Below, piece by piece: positions 23,645-32,446 of a stretch of 32,500 nucleotides of DNA (positions are counted from its first letter, which is position 1; each line of letters begins with the position of its first letter). The notes beneath the pieces are model-generated. The model was given only the letters and a program-made list of their open reading frames with translations, ran no database searches and was not told the DNA's origin. The DNA is from Streptococcus danieliae. Its GTDB lineage: Bacteria > Bacillota > Bacilli > Lactobacillales > Streptococcaceae. Location: the NCBI RefSeq assembly GCF_009767945.1, contig NZ_WSRS01000005.1:1-32500 (forward strand), given 5' to 3'. The position numbers were made by a program, and so were the translations under genes.

Positions 23645-23653
23645 ATTATATCA
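23645..23653 (-). promoter_or_regulatory. Extended -10 promoter of ruvB, leaderless type
   Basis: Minus strand TGA TATAAT, then AGACCC, then ATG of ruvB. It predicts a transcript beginning at the start codon. Third case of this exact spacing in the window. Confidence 0.6.
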
Positions 23654-23853
23654 GAAAATCCTAGCAAACTTTTCCTGCACCTAAGATTTGTTCTGCTCTA
23701 AAACACTCACTACACCAACTTATAGTAGTTTTATATCCTTAGCACAAATCTATAAATTAATAATATATTAAAAAATTCATATTTTGTCAAGAATTTTTTA
23801 AGTTTTTATGGTAAAATCTTAATAGAGGGAAGGAAAGTGAGGTGATATATAGC

Positions 23854-24564
23854 ATGGCAATCCCAAAGTATCAACAAATTAAAGATGAACTCAAGCACAA
23901 GATTATCTCTGGACAATTTGAAAATGGAGATAAATTTTATACAGAGGCCGAATTGATTGATATGTATAATGTTAGTTCAATTACGGTTGTCCGTGCCTTG
24001 AACGACTTGGCAAAAGATGGTTACATCGTCCGCCAACAGGGAAAAGGTACCTTTGTATCCCGCGCTGGTAATCACAAACTCATCGAATATTCTGATGCTG
24101 ATTTTCTTGAGGATAAAGTCGATGAAGTGACAGTCTTATCCATCACACGGGATAACAATCCAGAGTTCATCGCAAAACTTGGACTTGGTCCAATGCATTA
24201 CTACTATAAGATCGAACGGATGCGTACAGCGGATGGTACCCCTTATGTTTTCCATGAATCTTATATCCCGGAGCAGTATATCAATGCCAATTATCCGGAT
24301 GTAAATTACTACAGCTCTATCTACGATCGGTTTAAATTTGACTACCATATTCATCTAAATGATGAAAAATTTGAAGAAACAACGGAAATTCTCTTTCCAA
24401 CAGAAGCTGCAATTAGCAAACGTCTAGAGGTCGCAGAAGAGTTTCCAACTGTCCTTCAAATCAAAACCACACGCCTTGAATCTACTGGTCAAATTTTAGA
24501 ATACCGTAAAACCTACAAACGTGGTGACTACTTTAAGTTCACCCTCCTATCACGGAATCAATAA
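23854..24564 (+). CDS. GntR-family regulator, HutC subfamily (UTRA domain)
   Basis: A 236-aa DNA-binding regulator. Residues about 1-70 hold the GntR winged helix ('YQQIKDELKHKIISGQF', 'YNVSSITVVRALNDLAKDGYIVRQQGKGTFV'). About 90-235 is the UTRA effector domain, which in this subfamily usually binds sugars or sugar phosphates. I prefer ATG 23854, because GAGGTGA precedes it by 8 nt, over the GTG at 23842. It stands alone between ruvB and purB, as a similar GntR gene does near purB in other streptococci. Its target genes are not evident; no matching operator repeat was found nearby. Confidence 0.87.
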   Translation: MAIPKYQQIKDELKHKIISGQFENGDKFYTEAELIDMYNVSSITVVRALNDLAKDGYIVRQQGKGTFVSRAGNHKLIEYSDADFLEDKVDEVTVLSITRDNNPEFIAKLGLGPMHYYYKIERMRTADGTPYVFHESYIPEQYINANYPDVNYYSSIYDRFKFDYHIHLNDEKFEETTEILFPTEAAISKRLEVAEEFPTVLQIKTTRLESTGQILEYRKTYKRGDYFKFTLLSRNQ

Positions 24565-24589
24565 TAGTGATGATAAACAATAAACGCTC

Positions 24590-24630
24590 AAAAAGGCCTA
24601 CTTCTCACCCAGGAGAAGCAAGGCCTTTTT
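24590..24630. terminator. Bidirectional terminator between the GntR gene and purB
   Basis: AAAAAGGCCT (24590-24599) pairs with AGGCCTTTTT (24621-24630), with an inner stem CTTCTC/GAGAAG (24601-24606/24613-24618). It serves both converging genes. Confidence 0.9.
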
Positions 24631-24634
24631 TTTG

Positions 24635-25927
24635 TTAGAGTCCCAAACGATTAAAAATAGCTTCAACTCCGCTGGTGTAATAGTCTGGGTTAAAGACTTC
24701 ATCAATTTCCGCTGGAGTGAGGTAAGAAGTGATGGCAGAATCTTCTAGTAGCAACTGTTTAAAATCAACCTGTTGGTCCCAGGCCTCAGCCGTTTTGGGC
24801 TGAACCAAGTCATAGGCGGCTTCCCGCGTCATTCCCTTTTCAATTAAAGATAATAAAACACGCTGGCTATAAATCAAACCAAAGGTTGCGTCCATGTTCC
24901 GGCGCATATTATCAGGGAAGACCGTCAAGTTCTTAACGATGTTCCCAAAACGATTGAGCATGTAATCCACAAGAATGGTTGAATCCGGAGTGATGATCCG
25001 CTCAGCAGAAGAATGGGAAATATCCCGCTCATGCCAAAGCACAACATCCTCCATGGCTGTCACCATATGTCCCCGCAAGACACGGGCCAATCCGGTCATG
25101 TTCTCAGAGCCAATCGGGTTGCGTTTATGAGGCATGGCTGAACTACCTTTTTGCCCCTTGGCAAAGAACTCCTCCACCTCACGTTGCTCCGACTTCTGGA
25201 GGCCACGAATCTCGGTTGCCATACGTTCAATCGAAGTCGCAATCAGGGCTAGACAATTAAAGTAATCCGCATGCAGATCCCGTGGCAGAACCTGAGTGGA
25301 AATTTCCTGCGGTCGAATGCCTAAACGCTCGCAGACATACTCCTCCACAAAGGGTGGAATGTTCGCAAAGTTCCCAACCGCACCAGAAATTTTACCAGCT
25401 TCAACACCCTTAGCGACTGCCTCAAAACGCTCCATGTTCCGCTTCATCTCACTGTACCAAGTTGCCAGTTTCAAGCCAAAAGTCGTTGGCTCCGCATGAA
25501 CACCATGGGTCCGCCCCATCATAATGGTGTATTTATGCTCCCGCGCCTTATCGGCAATAATATTGGTAAAGTTTTCGAGATCACGGCGAATAATATCGTT
25601 AGCCTGCTTATAAAGATAACCGTAAGCTGTATCCACCACATCTGTTGAAGTCAAGCCAAAGTGGACCCACTTGCTTTCCTCACCCAAAGACTCTGATACG
25701 GCCCGAGTAAAGGCCACCACATCATGGCGAGTTTCCTGCTCAATCTCCAAAATTCGCGCCACATCAAAGCTAGCCTTCTCGCGCAACAGGGCCACATCTT
25801 CCTTGGGAATCTCCCCCAACTCAGCCCAGGCCTCAGCCGCTAAAATTTCCACCTCTAACCAGGCCTGATACTTATTTTCCTCAGACCAAATGGCTCCCAT
25901 TTCAGGTCGCGTATACCGTTCTAACAT
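24635..25927 (-). CDS. purB: Adenylosuccinate lyase
   Basis: A 430-aa homotetrameric enzyme acting twice in purine synthesis: SAICAR to AICAR and adenylosuccinate to AMP, releasing fumarate. The fumarase/aspartase signature '[11 protein letters not shown]' (with the catalytic-loop serine) is clear, as are '[11 protein letters not shown]' and '[13 protein letters not shown]'. Length is normal. TAGGAGGAACCT precedes the ATG. In many streptococci purB follows a long de novo purine cluster; here the CHAP gene and plsX lie upstream instead. No other pur gene is in the window besides prs. Confidence 0.98.
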   Translation of the reverse strand: MLERYTRPEMGAIWSEENKYQAWLEVEILAAEAWAELGEIPKEDVALLREKASFDVARILEIEQETRHDVVAFTRAVSESLGEESKWVHFGLTSTDVVDTAYGYLYKQANDIIRRDLENFTNIIADKAREHKYTIMMGRTHGVHAEPTTFGLKLATWYSEMKRNMERFEAVAKGVEAGKISGAVGNFANIPPFVEEYVCERLGIRPQEISTQVLPRDLHADYFNCLALIATSIERMATEIRGLQKSEQREVEEFFAKGQKGSSAMPHKRNPIGSENMTGLARVLRGHMVTAMEDVVLWHERDISHSSAERIITPDSTILVDYMLNRFGNIVKNLTVFPDNMRRNMDATFGLIYSQRVLLSLIEKGMTREAAYDLVQPKTAEAWDQQVDFKQLLLEDSAITSYLTPAEIDEVFNPDYYTSGVEAIFNRLGL

Positions 25928-26024
25928 AGGTTCCTCCTACAAGTGTTCTCTTACTAGTTTACCTTATTTACAACTTTTTCTCCAGTCATTCCGAATGAAT
26001 AGAAAAAGAACCAAGGAGGTGCCC

Positions 26025-27287
26025 ATGTATCCAGCAACCCCTATTCAAGCAGCGATCCAGCCCAACCAATCCATCCAGATCACCCCTGTAACTGCCCAGC
26101 AGGTCGAGCTTCTTTTCCCTATGGTCAAACAAGAAGGACCTCTGACCCTGCACATCCAAGCTAGTCAAGATCCAAAGAGCTGGCACTACTATCCCCTACC
26201 AGAAACCAAGCAGACTCCAAGGCTAAGCTTAAACCTCAAAGACTTCCCCTCACAGGCTGGTCCCTACACCTACCAACTCAGAACTAGCCAGGGACAGATT
26301 CTCCAAAGTGGAAGCTTAGCCCTCCCTGCAAACCCAAACCAAGATTTCAAACCCCGGACCCAGTTTTCCCCTGCTCAACTGGATCAAGGACTCCTGCTCT
26401 TTCAGCTCAAACCTGCACCAGCCAGTCCAGCCATTAAGCAAGCTCGCTTGCAGATTAGACAAGACCACCAAGAGCCCAAGACCTACCCTCTAAGCCTAGA
26501 AAATACAGCTGGAAGTTTCCAAACCACGATTGATCTCAACCAAGAACTAGCTGGGAGTCCCATCCAAGCCCAGATTGAAATCAGCTTTGATCAAGGACAA
26601 AGCCAAGTCTATCCATTGGCTGACTACCAAATCCCACTCGACAAACTAAAACCACAAGTCCAAGTCCAGCAGGAAGATCGGACTCTGCATGTAGTAATCT
26701 CCAGAGCTCAGACTCTGGAACAAGCCCAGCTTCTCCTGAATCATCAAGCCTATCCCCTGCAACAAATCAGTCCAGCCCTCTACCAGCTGAGCTTGGACCT
26801 GCCCACTACTGAGACAGCTGACATCCAACTCCAGGCCTTCCAACAGGGTCACGAACAAATTCTCTACCGTAAGACCTTTCAACCAGTCCCTAGCTTCAAT
26901 CAACCACCGGAGACCTCAACAAATACAGCGGATCCCTTTCCCGCTATCTACCCCGCACCCACCTATCCCGTCGGCCAATGCACCTGGGGCGTCAAACGCT
27001 TAGTCCCCTGGGTTGGTGACTGGTGGGGTAACGGTGGCCAATGGGCCCAGTCTGCCCAATCCCTCGGTTTTGCCACTGGCTCAGAACCCCGCGTCGGTGC
27101 CATCGCCTGCTGGGACGATGGCAGCTACGGCCACGTAGCCCTGGTCACCCACGTTAATTCCACCCAAGCCATCCAGGTCAAAGAAGCCAACTATAACGGT
27201 CAGGGAAGTATCCGCAACTATCGTGGCTGGTTTGACCCCAGCCGCGGCTGGGGTCAGTTGACCTATATTTACCCGCCGGGGAGATAA
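26025..27287 (+). CDS. CHAP-domain amidase/peptidase-like protein without signal peptide
   Basis: A 420-aa protein from ATG 26025 (AAGGAGGT at 26013-26020). Residues 1 to about 290 are Gln/Pro-rich and look like two or three beta-sandwich repeats, perhaps the GBS Bsp-like type (not certain). Residues about 308-420 are a CHAP domain with Cys319 in 'VGQCTWG', His370 in 'YGHVALV' and Asn389 in 'EANYN'. CHAP domains cut peptidoglycan cross-bridges or the amide to MurNAc. There is no signal peptide or membrane segment at this start, and the frame upstream lacks one too, so export would need another route, or the protein acts on lysis. No holin is beside it. It lies between divergent purB and convergent plsX. 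Confidence 0.8.
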   Translation: MYPATPIQAAIQPNQSIQITPVTAQQVELLFPMVKQEGPLTLHIQASQDPKSWHYYPLPETKQTPRLSLNLKDFPSQAGPYTYQLRTSQGQILQSGSLALPANPNQDFKPRTQFSPAQLDQGLLLFQLKPAPASPAIKQARLQIRQDHQEPKTYPLSLENTAGSFQTTIDLNQELAGSPIQAQIEISFDQGQSQVYPLADYQIPLDKLKPQVQVQQEDRTLHVVISRAQTLEQAQLLLNHQAYPLQQISPALYQLSLDLPTTETADIQLQAFQQGHEQILYRKTFQPVPSFNQPPETSTNTADPFPAIYPAPTYPVGQCTWGVKRLVPWVGDWWGNGGQWAQSAQSLGFATGSEPRVGAIACWDDGSYGHVALVTHVNSTQAIQVKEANYNGQGSIRNYRGWFDPSRGWGQLTYIYPPGR

Positions 27288-27330
27288 TATAAAAAGGTTT
27301 TTGGGATTCCATCCCAAAAACCTTTTTATA
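27288..27330. terminator. Bidirectional terminator, 19-bp perfect stem
   Basis: Positions 27288-27306 pair perfectly with 27312-27330 around a 5-nt loop, between the converging CHAP gene and plsX. Confidence 0.92.
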
Positions 27331-27335
27331 ACGTC

Positions 27336-28343
27336 CTATTCTTTCTCAACCTGATCAGCTTGGAAAACTTCCTTGGCTTGGTCAACAATCTGACTCTCCA
27401 GAATGGAGGCAACTTGTTTGATTGTGTAGTAAATCGACTTGGCATCACTGGAACCATGGGCCTTAACAACGGGAGCCTTCACACCAAAAAGCATGGCTCC
27501 TCCAGCTTCAGTATAGTCCAGACTTTGACGCATTGCTTGAAGACTCGGTTTCAACAACCAGGCTCCCAGCTTGGCCCGTAGCCCTCCAGCTAAAATAGTC
27601 GATTTTAACTGGCTAAGAATACCCAAGGCTGTTCCCTCCATCGTCTTGAGGACTGCATTGCCCGTAAAACCATCTGTCACAACAACATCCGCTACCTGGC
27701 TCATCAAATCCCGAGCTTCTACATTACCAATAAAGTTCAAATCTTCTCGAGCTGCCAGCAGCTCGTAAGCCTCCTTCCGCAAGGAGTCTCCCTTACCAGC
27801 TTCTGAGCCATTATTCAGCAAACCAACTCGAGGATTCTGGATTCCTCGAACCTGACTAGCATAGAAAGAGCCCATTAGGGCATACTGTTCCAAATGCTTG
27901 GGACTACTTTCCGCATTGGCCCCCAAATCCATCATCACAAACCCTTGCCCATTTTGACTAGGTAAGGTTGTCAGCAAACCTGGCCGGTCAATTCCTTTGA
28001 TCCGGCCGATAATAAAGAAAGCAGCCGCGAGCAGGGCACCGGTATTACCAGCAGATAAAAGGGCATCCGCCTGGCCATCCTTAACTGCCTTAGCCGCCAA
28101 GACCATGCTGGCATCCTTTTTGCGCCGAATAGCCCGCGTTGGCTCATCATCCCCTTCAATTTTTTCCTTGGTATGAACAATCTCAATTCGATCAGCATTC
28201 CCAATTAGTGGCAAAATCTGATCTTGATCCCCATACAACTGAAACACCACATCGGACAGCTCATCACGAGCTCTCAAAACACCTTCAATAATGGCCTGAG
28301 GCGCAGCATCGCCCCCCATAGCATCAATGGCAATACGTTTCAT
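27336..28343 (-). CDS. plsX: Acyl-ACP:phosphate acyltransferase
   Basis: A 335-aa enzyme that makes acyl-phosphate from acyl-ACP, the first committed step of phosphatidic acid synthesis with PlsY. The start '[15 protein letters not shown]' is typical; ATG 28343 has GAAGGAGAG before it, and the longer frame upstream lies inside recO. Other family marks are '[12 protein letters not shown]' and '[17 protein letters not shown]'. It overlaps the recO stop by 4 bp (ATGA), so the two are translationally coupled. acpP, which commonly follows plsX in streptococci, is absent; a terminator comes straight after. Confidence 0.97.
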   Translation of the reverse strand: MKRIAIDAMGGDAAPQAIIEGVLRARDELSDVVFQLYGDQDQILPLIGNADRIEIVHTKEKIEGDDEPTRAIRRKKDASMVLAAKAVKDGQADALLSAGNTGALLAAAFFIIGRIKGIDRPGLLTTLPSQNGQGFVMMDLGANAESSPKHLEQYALMGSFYASQVRGIQNPRVGLLNNGSEAGKGDSLRKEAYELLAAREDLNFIGNVEARDLMSQVADVVVTDGFTGNAVLKTMEGTALGILSQLKSTILAGGLRAKLGAWLLKPSLQAMRQSLDYTEAGGAMLFGVKAPVVKAHGSSDAKSIYYTIKQVASILESQIVDQAKEVFQADQVEKE

Positions 28344-29104
28344 TTTCTCTCCTTCAACAAACTCCCCCACTCATCTAGGGAATCTAGAAATTTTTTGGCC
28401 TTCAATTGAATGCCGACATATTCTTGGTAAAAAGTATCAAGAGTCTGACGCAAGTCAGCCTTGGTTTCTTTAGACAAACGGATGCTCTCTAATTCCTCCA
28501 GGGAAACAGCCTGAAACCGCTCCAAAAGAAAGAGGCAGTTAGGCTTGAAATGCGCCCGATGGACATCCTGCTCATAATGGTCTGGGCACAAGACCCCATC
28601 ATAGACAAAACTATAATCAAAGGGCTGCCCTGACCGATGGCAAAAACAACATTCCGACAGCACCAGACGAGTCCCAAACCGATCTAAAATCTGCATTTCA
28701 AAAATCAAGGTCAAGACCTCATAATCCAAACCTGCTTCCATCAAGTCCAAAGTCTTGGTAACAAATTGAAAAAGGGCTGGATCTGCTTGCCCATCCTGAA
28801 TACTAGCATCCGCCAAAGCCAATACATAGGAAGCATAAGCCAAGGAATAGATATCTCCCTGAATCTTCGGATAGGCCATCTCGACACTGACTTCATCAAT
28901 ATAACCCAAGCCCTCCTGCCGCAACTTAAAAATATAATCTCCAACAACCAAGGGCTGGATCTGAGCCAAACGCTGGGACTTCTCTACATTGCGGACAAAA
29001 AACATCCGCTTCCCAGCCTTCTCTGTAAAAATTTTAACCAGACGATCCTTTTCCCGATAGGGACGATTGTAAAGAACCAAGCCCCTGGACTGAACTGTCT
29101 CCAT
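28340..29104 (-). CDS. recO: DNA repair protein RecO
   Basis: A 254-aa recombination mediator that, with RecR, loads RecA onto SSB-coated DNA. The N-terminal OB-fold ('[21 protein letters not shown]') is followed by a helical domain with a zinc-like cluster, 'CCFCHRSG' near 150 and 'LCPDH' near 175. Length is normal. AAGGTGG precedes the ATG by 7 nt. It overlaps plsX (ATGA). The gap upstream to prs (279 bp) contains repeat copy C and the prs terminator, so recO is probably transcribed from its own promoter in that gap. Confidence 0.95.
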   Translation of the reverse strand: METVQSRGLVLYNRPYREKDRLVKIFTEKAGKRMFFVRNVEKSQRLAQIQPLVVGDYIFKLRQEGLGYIDEVSVEMAYPKIQGDIYSLAYASYVLALADASIQDGQADPALFQFVTKTLDLMEAGLDYEVLTLIFEMQILDRFGTRLVLSECCFCHRSGQPFDYSFVYDGVLCPDHYEQDVHRAHFKPNCLFLLERFQAVSLEELESIRLSKETKADLRQTLDTFYQEYVGIQLKAKKFLDSLDEWGSLLKERK

Positions 29105-29207
29105 CAGACATCCACCTTAATCGTATACTCTTTTAGTTTATAACTACCTTAGCTCATCCTGCTGTCCCACTTTGAGGGGGGAGACAAAAGTCTAACCCCA
29201 TTGACTT

Positions 29208-29340
29208 TGATTAACAAAATGCCTTTGACGCAGTAGCTGATTGGGTCTAACAGCATTGTATGCTGTTAGAGAGTACCAAATCTTGTTTGCGAAGCAAACT
29301 CGAAAAAACTATAAAAGGCTGGGACAGATGTCCTAGCCTT
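29208..29340. repeat. Structured intergenic repeat, copy C (partial)
   Basis: Positions 29208-29301 match the reverse complement of 330-423 (copy A) at about 95% over 94 bp, including both inner palindromes. The left module of copies A and B (CCACCCCCGCAAGG...) is missing, replaced by the hairpin at 29315-29340. The outer right end (29165-29200) is a degraded form of the aggctagacttttgtccc segment. The region 29105-29383 has no gene. Confidence 0.75.
29315..29340 (-). terminator. Terminator after prs
   Basis: AAGGCTGGGACA (29315-29326) pairs with TGTCCTAGCCTT (29329-29340) with one mismatch. On the minus strand it is followed by TTATAGTTTTTT. It lies 43 bp past the prs stop. Confidence 0.8.
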
Positions 29341-29383
29341 ATTGTATTCATTCACAAAAACATTTTAAGCCAATGATTGATAA

Positions 29384-30352
29384 CTATTTGTTTTTGTTCA
29401 AGGCAAACAAACTAGACAACGGACGTTTCTCATGAATCCGAATAATAGCCTCTGCCAACAGATTTGCCGTTGAAATCTGAACAATCTTATCAATCAAGCG
29501 ATCTTCTGGGAGATCAATCGTATCCAAAACAACCAACTTCTTAATGGCTGAATTTTGAATATTATCCATCGCTGGGCCTGATAATACTGGGTGAGTACAG
29601 CTCGCATAAACTTCAACTGCTCCCGCTTCTTGTAAGGCATCTGCAGCATGAGCAATCGTACCAGCCGTATCAATCATATCATCAATGAGGATACAAGTCT
29701 TCCCTTCAACCTTCCCGATAATGTTCATGACTTCACTGGTATTCATCTTATCAACAGAACGCCGTTTGTCAATAATGGCAATCGGAGTTCGTAAAAACTC
29801 AGCCAATTTCCGAGCCCGAGTCACTCCCCCATGGTCTGGACTGACAACAACATAGTCATCCCCAACCATTCCCCGACGTTCGAAGTAATCTGCAATTAGT
29901 GGCGCCCCCATCAAGTGGTCCACGGGAATGTCAAAGAATCCCTGGATTTGAGCGGCATGCAAATCAATAGTCAAGAGACGGTTAACCCCTGCCACCTGCA
30001 GCATATCTGCCACAAGCTTGGATGTAATCGGCTCCCTAGCTCGTGCTTTCCGGTCCTGACGGGCATAGCCATAATAAGGCATAACCACGTTCACAGATTC
30101 TGCACTCGCCCGTTTCAAAGCATCTACCAAAATCAGAATTTCCATGAGATTGTCATTTACAGGTGAGCTCGTTGATTGAAGAATATAAACATGTTTCCCA
30201 CGAATTGATTCCTCAATATTTACTTGGATCTCCCCATCTGAAAACTGACGCACACTGGATTTTCCCAATTCCATACCAATCGCAGCTGCCACACGCTTAG
30301 CCAGGTCCTGATTTGACGACAGAGCAAATAATTTTAAATCAGAAAAAGACAT
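29384..30352 (-). CDS. prs: Ribose-phosphate pyrophosphokinase
   Basis: A 322-aa hexameric enzyme converting ribose 5-phosphate and ATP to PRPP, the precursor for purines, pyrimidines, His, Trp and NAD. The ATP-site '[12 protein letters not shown]', catalytic '[11 protein letters not shown]' and PRPP loop '[11 protein letters not shown]' are all intact. Length is normal. GGAGGG precedes the ATG. It has its own promoter (30383-30411) and terminator. In several streptococci pcsB lies between mreD and prs; here only 65 bp separate them. Confidence 0.98.
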   Translation of the reverse strand: MSFSDLKLFALSSNQDLAKRVAAAIGMELGKSSVRQFSDGEIQVNIEESIRGKHVYILQSTSSPVNDNLMEILILVDALKRASAESVNVVMPYYGYARQDRKARAREPITSKLVADMLQVAGVNRLLTIDLHAAQIQGFFDIPVDHLMGAPLIADYFERRGMVGDDYVVVSPDHGGVTRARKLAEFLRTPIAIIDKRRSVDKMNTSEVMNIIGKVEGKTCILIDDMIDTAGTIAHAADALQEAGAVEVYASCTHPVLSGPAMDNIQNSAIKKLVVLDTIDLPEDRLIDKIVQISTANLLAEAIIRIHEKRPLSSLFALNKNK

Positions 30353-30382
30353 GATTCCCTCCGCATTTTTTTCCCTTCTTAT

Positions 30383-30411
30383 ATTTTAAACCTTTTCAAC
30401 TCTTTTTTCAA
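30383..30411 (-). promoter_or_regulatory. Promoter of prs
   Basis: Minus strand: -35 TTGAAA (30411-30406), exactly 17 bp, -10 TAAAAT (30388-30383), about 30 bp before the prs start and just after the mreD stop. Confidence 0.65.
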
Positions 30412-30417
30412 TCGAAA

Positions 30418-30924
30418 TCAAGATTTGGCTAGGAAAAAACGAAAGAGGGGAGTTACCAATAAACTTAAAAGGAGGTTGACCGCTAAACTCGGCGCCAAAC
30501 TTAGGGCCACAAAATCCGTCCAATCCAGGCTGACCATTCCCATCAAGGTTGCAGCCCCAAAGTACAGGCCTTCAAACAGACTAATCAACAAAACAGTTGC
30601 CAATAAGATCGTCCAGATATTCCGTAAAAATAAACGGTTAAAACTGGTTACAAACAAAACACAGAGGGGAAGCAGAACCAAGAGAACTCCTAGGGAATGG
30701 AAAACATAGCTATCCAAAAGCAAACCGGCAATCAAACTTGCTCCTAATAAAGCAAAGGTTGAGAAAAAGACCGAAGCAAATAGCAGAAATAGCAAGCTAC
30801 CATGAACAACAGGATACCAATGATTGGGAATTAGATAGGACACAAAAAGGGACAATTGTTGATCTACAAACCAGAGAAAGAGAAAGAAACCAAGGATTTG
30901 AAGAAGATTCCAAACTGCTTTCAT
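30418..30924 (-). CDS. mreD: Rod shape-determining protein MreD
   Basis: A 168-aa very hydrophobic protein with about five membrane segments, as expected for MreD, which with MreC directs peripheral (sidewall-like) peptidoglycan synthesis in ovococci. Sequence conservation in this family is low; the call rests on topology, length and its place right after mreC, whose stop it overlaps (TAATG). Streptococci lack MreB, so MreCD act without the actin-like filament. Confidence 0.9.
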   Translation of the reverse strand: MKAVWNLLQILGFFLFLWFVDQQLSLFVSYLIPNHWYPVVHGSLLFLLFASVFFSTFALLGASLIAGLLLDSYVFHSLGVLLVLLPLCVLFVTSFNRLFLRNIWTILLATVLLISLFEGLYFGAATLMGMVSLDWTDFVALSLAPSLAVNLLLSLLVTPLFRFFLAKS

Positions 30925-31739
30925 TATTGACCCACCACACTGACTGTTGAAAAATCCAGACTAGTTGCCGATAGTTTTACATAGACTTCCCGCTCCAGAT
31001 TATGACTATTTTGTTTACTCGACTCAACTTGACCCAAGGGAATGTCCTTGACTGGCATATTACCCAGACCAGAAGTCATCACTCGTGCTCCTTTAGGAAT
31101 CTCATCACCAGCATTTAACTGACTGACTGTGACCAATTCCTGTACAGGATCATAGGACTTAATAATTCCAAAAATATCTTTTGAACCCGTATTAATTTTC
31201 ACGGGGATCGGCAGCGATTCCTGCTTAGAGGTTAACAGGGCTACAACACTGGTATCCTCAGACACCTCCAAAACTTGCCCCACCAGTCCTCCATGCGCCA
31301 CGACGTACATGTCCTCAACCAGCCCCTCTTTAGAACCCTTATCAATCAGCAAACGATTGGCCCAAGTAGCCGGTAGGCGATCGATTACCGCTGCCTGGAT
31401 CACTTTGCGGTCCTTAAACTGTGACTGTAAACCTAACTGTTGCCGCAATTCTTCATTCTCTTTTTTTAGAGACTCGACTTGGTTGACTTCCTCATCCATG
31501 GCATAAAGTCGCTGCTTCAAGTCCTTATTTTCTTCATAAGCATAAAACAAATTAGAAAAATCAACCTCAGCCTGCCGCAACAGTCCAAAGGGCTGGTGCA
31601 GGATCCGGCTCAAAAACGAAACAGCTCGATTGGTCTGCTGGACAACCACAGAAGGGTAAGAAAAAAACAGTAATCCCAAGACTAGAATCGAAGCTAAACC
31701 TGTAAGGAGAACTGTCTTTGACATGCGAAATTTTTTCAT
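30924..31739 (-). CDS. mreC: Cell shape-determining protein MreC
   Basis: A 271-aa bitopic protein. One membrane helix (about 9-28), then a coiled coil (about 65-105, 'DEEVNQVESLKKENEELRQQL' broken into heptads), then the extracellular beta domain ('GLVGQVLEVSEDTSVVALLTS', 'VMTSGLGNMPVKDIPLGQV'). It organises the elongasome for peripheral wall growth. Length is normal. The SD is weak (GGTG, 8 nt before ATG). It overlaps mreD by 1 bp and begins 29 bp after the tRNA terminator, so it may be partly reached by readthrough from the tRNA array. Confidence 0.95.
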   Translation of the reverse strand: MKKFRMSKTVLLTGLASILVLGLLFFSYPSVVVQQTNRAVSFLSRILHQPFGLLRQAEVDFSNLFYAYEENKDLKQRLYAMDEEVNQVESLKKENEELRQQLGLQSQFKDRKVIQAAVIDRLPATWANRLLIDKGSKEGLVEDMYVVAHGGLVGQVLEVSEDTSVVALLTSKQESLPIPVKINTGSKDIFGIIKSYDPVQELVTVSQLNAGDEIPKGARVMTSGLGNMPVKDIPLGQVESSKQNSHNLEREVYVKLSATSLDFSTVSVVGQ

Positions 31740-31768
31740 AGATTCACCACTAAAAAGGATAAAATAAG

Positions 31769-31793
31769 AAGGTTAGGATCCTATCCCAACCTT
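31769..31793 (-). terminator. Terminator of the tRNA array
   Basis: AAGGTTAGGAT (31769-31779) pairs with ATCCCAACCTT (31783-31793) with one mismatch, followed on the minus strand by CTTATTTTAT. It lies 10 bp after the last tRNA. Confidence 0.7.
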
Positions 31794-31802
31794 ACTTCAC
31801 AA

Positions 31803-31890
31803 CGGAGAATGGGGGATTCGAACCCCCGCGCCGGTTACCCGACCTAACGATTTAGCAAACCGTCCTCTTCAGCCTCTTGAGTAATTCTCC
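31803..31890 (-). tRNA. tRNA-Ser(GCT)
   Basis: 88 nt with a long variable arm, the class II form of tRNA-Ser. Acceptor GGAGAAT pairs with ATTCTCC; discriminator G; anticodon GCT reads AGC/AGU. CCA is not encoded. Confidence 0.96.
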
Positions 31891-31892
31891 TA

Positions 31893-31966
<74 letters not shown>

Positions 31967-32006
31967 AAGTCTATGACTTGGAAATTATCATTGAACTTTC
32001 GTTCAA

Positions 32007-32077
32007 AGCGGGTGACGAGAATCGAACTCGCGACAACAGCTTGGAAGGCTGTAGTTTTACCACTAAACTACACCCGC
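32007..32077 (-). tRNA. tRNA-Gly(TCC)
   Basis: 71 nt; acceptor GCGGGTG with CACCCGC, anticodon TCC in CTTCCAA. CCA not encoded. Confidence 0.96.
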
Positions 32078-32093
32078 TTATGCTAAAAAGAAA

Positions 32094-32166
32094 TGGCGCG
32101 AGACGGAATCGAACCGCCGACACATGGAGCTTCAATCCATTGCTCTACCAACTGAGCTACCGAGCC
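32094..32166 (-). tRNA. tRNA-Phe(GAA)
   Basis: 73 nt; anticodon loop TTGAAGC, discriminator A. The acceptor stem GGCTCGG with TCGCGCC has a U4-C69 mismatch, which seems usual for the streptococcal gene. CCA not encoded. Confidence 0.95.
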
Positions 32167-32169
32167 AAA

Positions 32170-32243
<74 letters not shown>

Positions 32244-32256
32244 CTATTAACAAATA

Positions 32257-32346
32257 AGGAGGATGTGGGATTCGAACCCACGCACGCTTTTACACGCCTG
32301 ACGGTTTTCAAGACCGTTCCCTTCAGCCGGACTTGGGTAATCCTCC
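32257..32346 (-). tRNA. tRNA-Ser(TGA)
   Basis: 90 nt with a long variable arm; acceptor GGAGGAT with ATCCTCC; anticodon TGA reads UCN codons. CCA not encoded. Confidence 0.95.
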
Positions 32347-32351
32347 ATAAA

Positions 32352-32425
32352 TGGACCTTGTAGGACTTGAACCTACGACCACTCGGTTATGAGCCGAGAG
32401 CTCTAACCAGCTGAGCTAAAGGTCC
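32352..32425 (-). tRNA. tRNA with CAT anticodon, probably tRNA-Ile2 (lysidine)
   Basis: 74 nt; acceptor GGACCTT with AAGGTCC; anticodon CAT. It has C4-G69 and C5-G68, which TilS uses to recognise tRNA-Ile2, and differs from the elongator Met gene next to it. With lysidine at C34 it would read AUA. A scanner going by anticodon alone would name it Met. Confidence 0.7.
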
Positions 32426-32446
32426 AAGCAAGATCGATTATTTAAA

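Noticed and set aside
25986-26000. PurBox-like sequence between purB and the CHAP gene
   Set aside because: CCGAAT instead of CCGAAC and poor flanks; only a short palindrome remains.
25890-26024. In-frame upstream extension of the CHAP gene that might carry a signal peptide
   Set aside because: It overlaps the purB start region, has no SD, and its residues are charged rather than a signal sequence.
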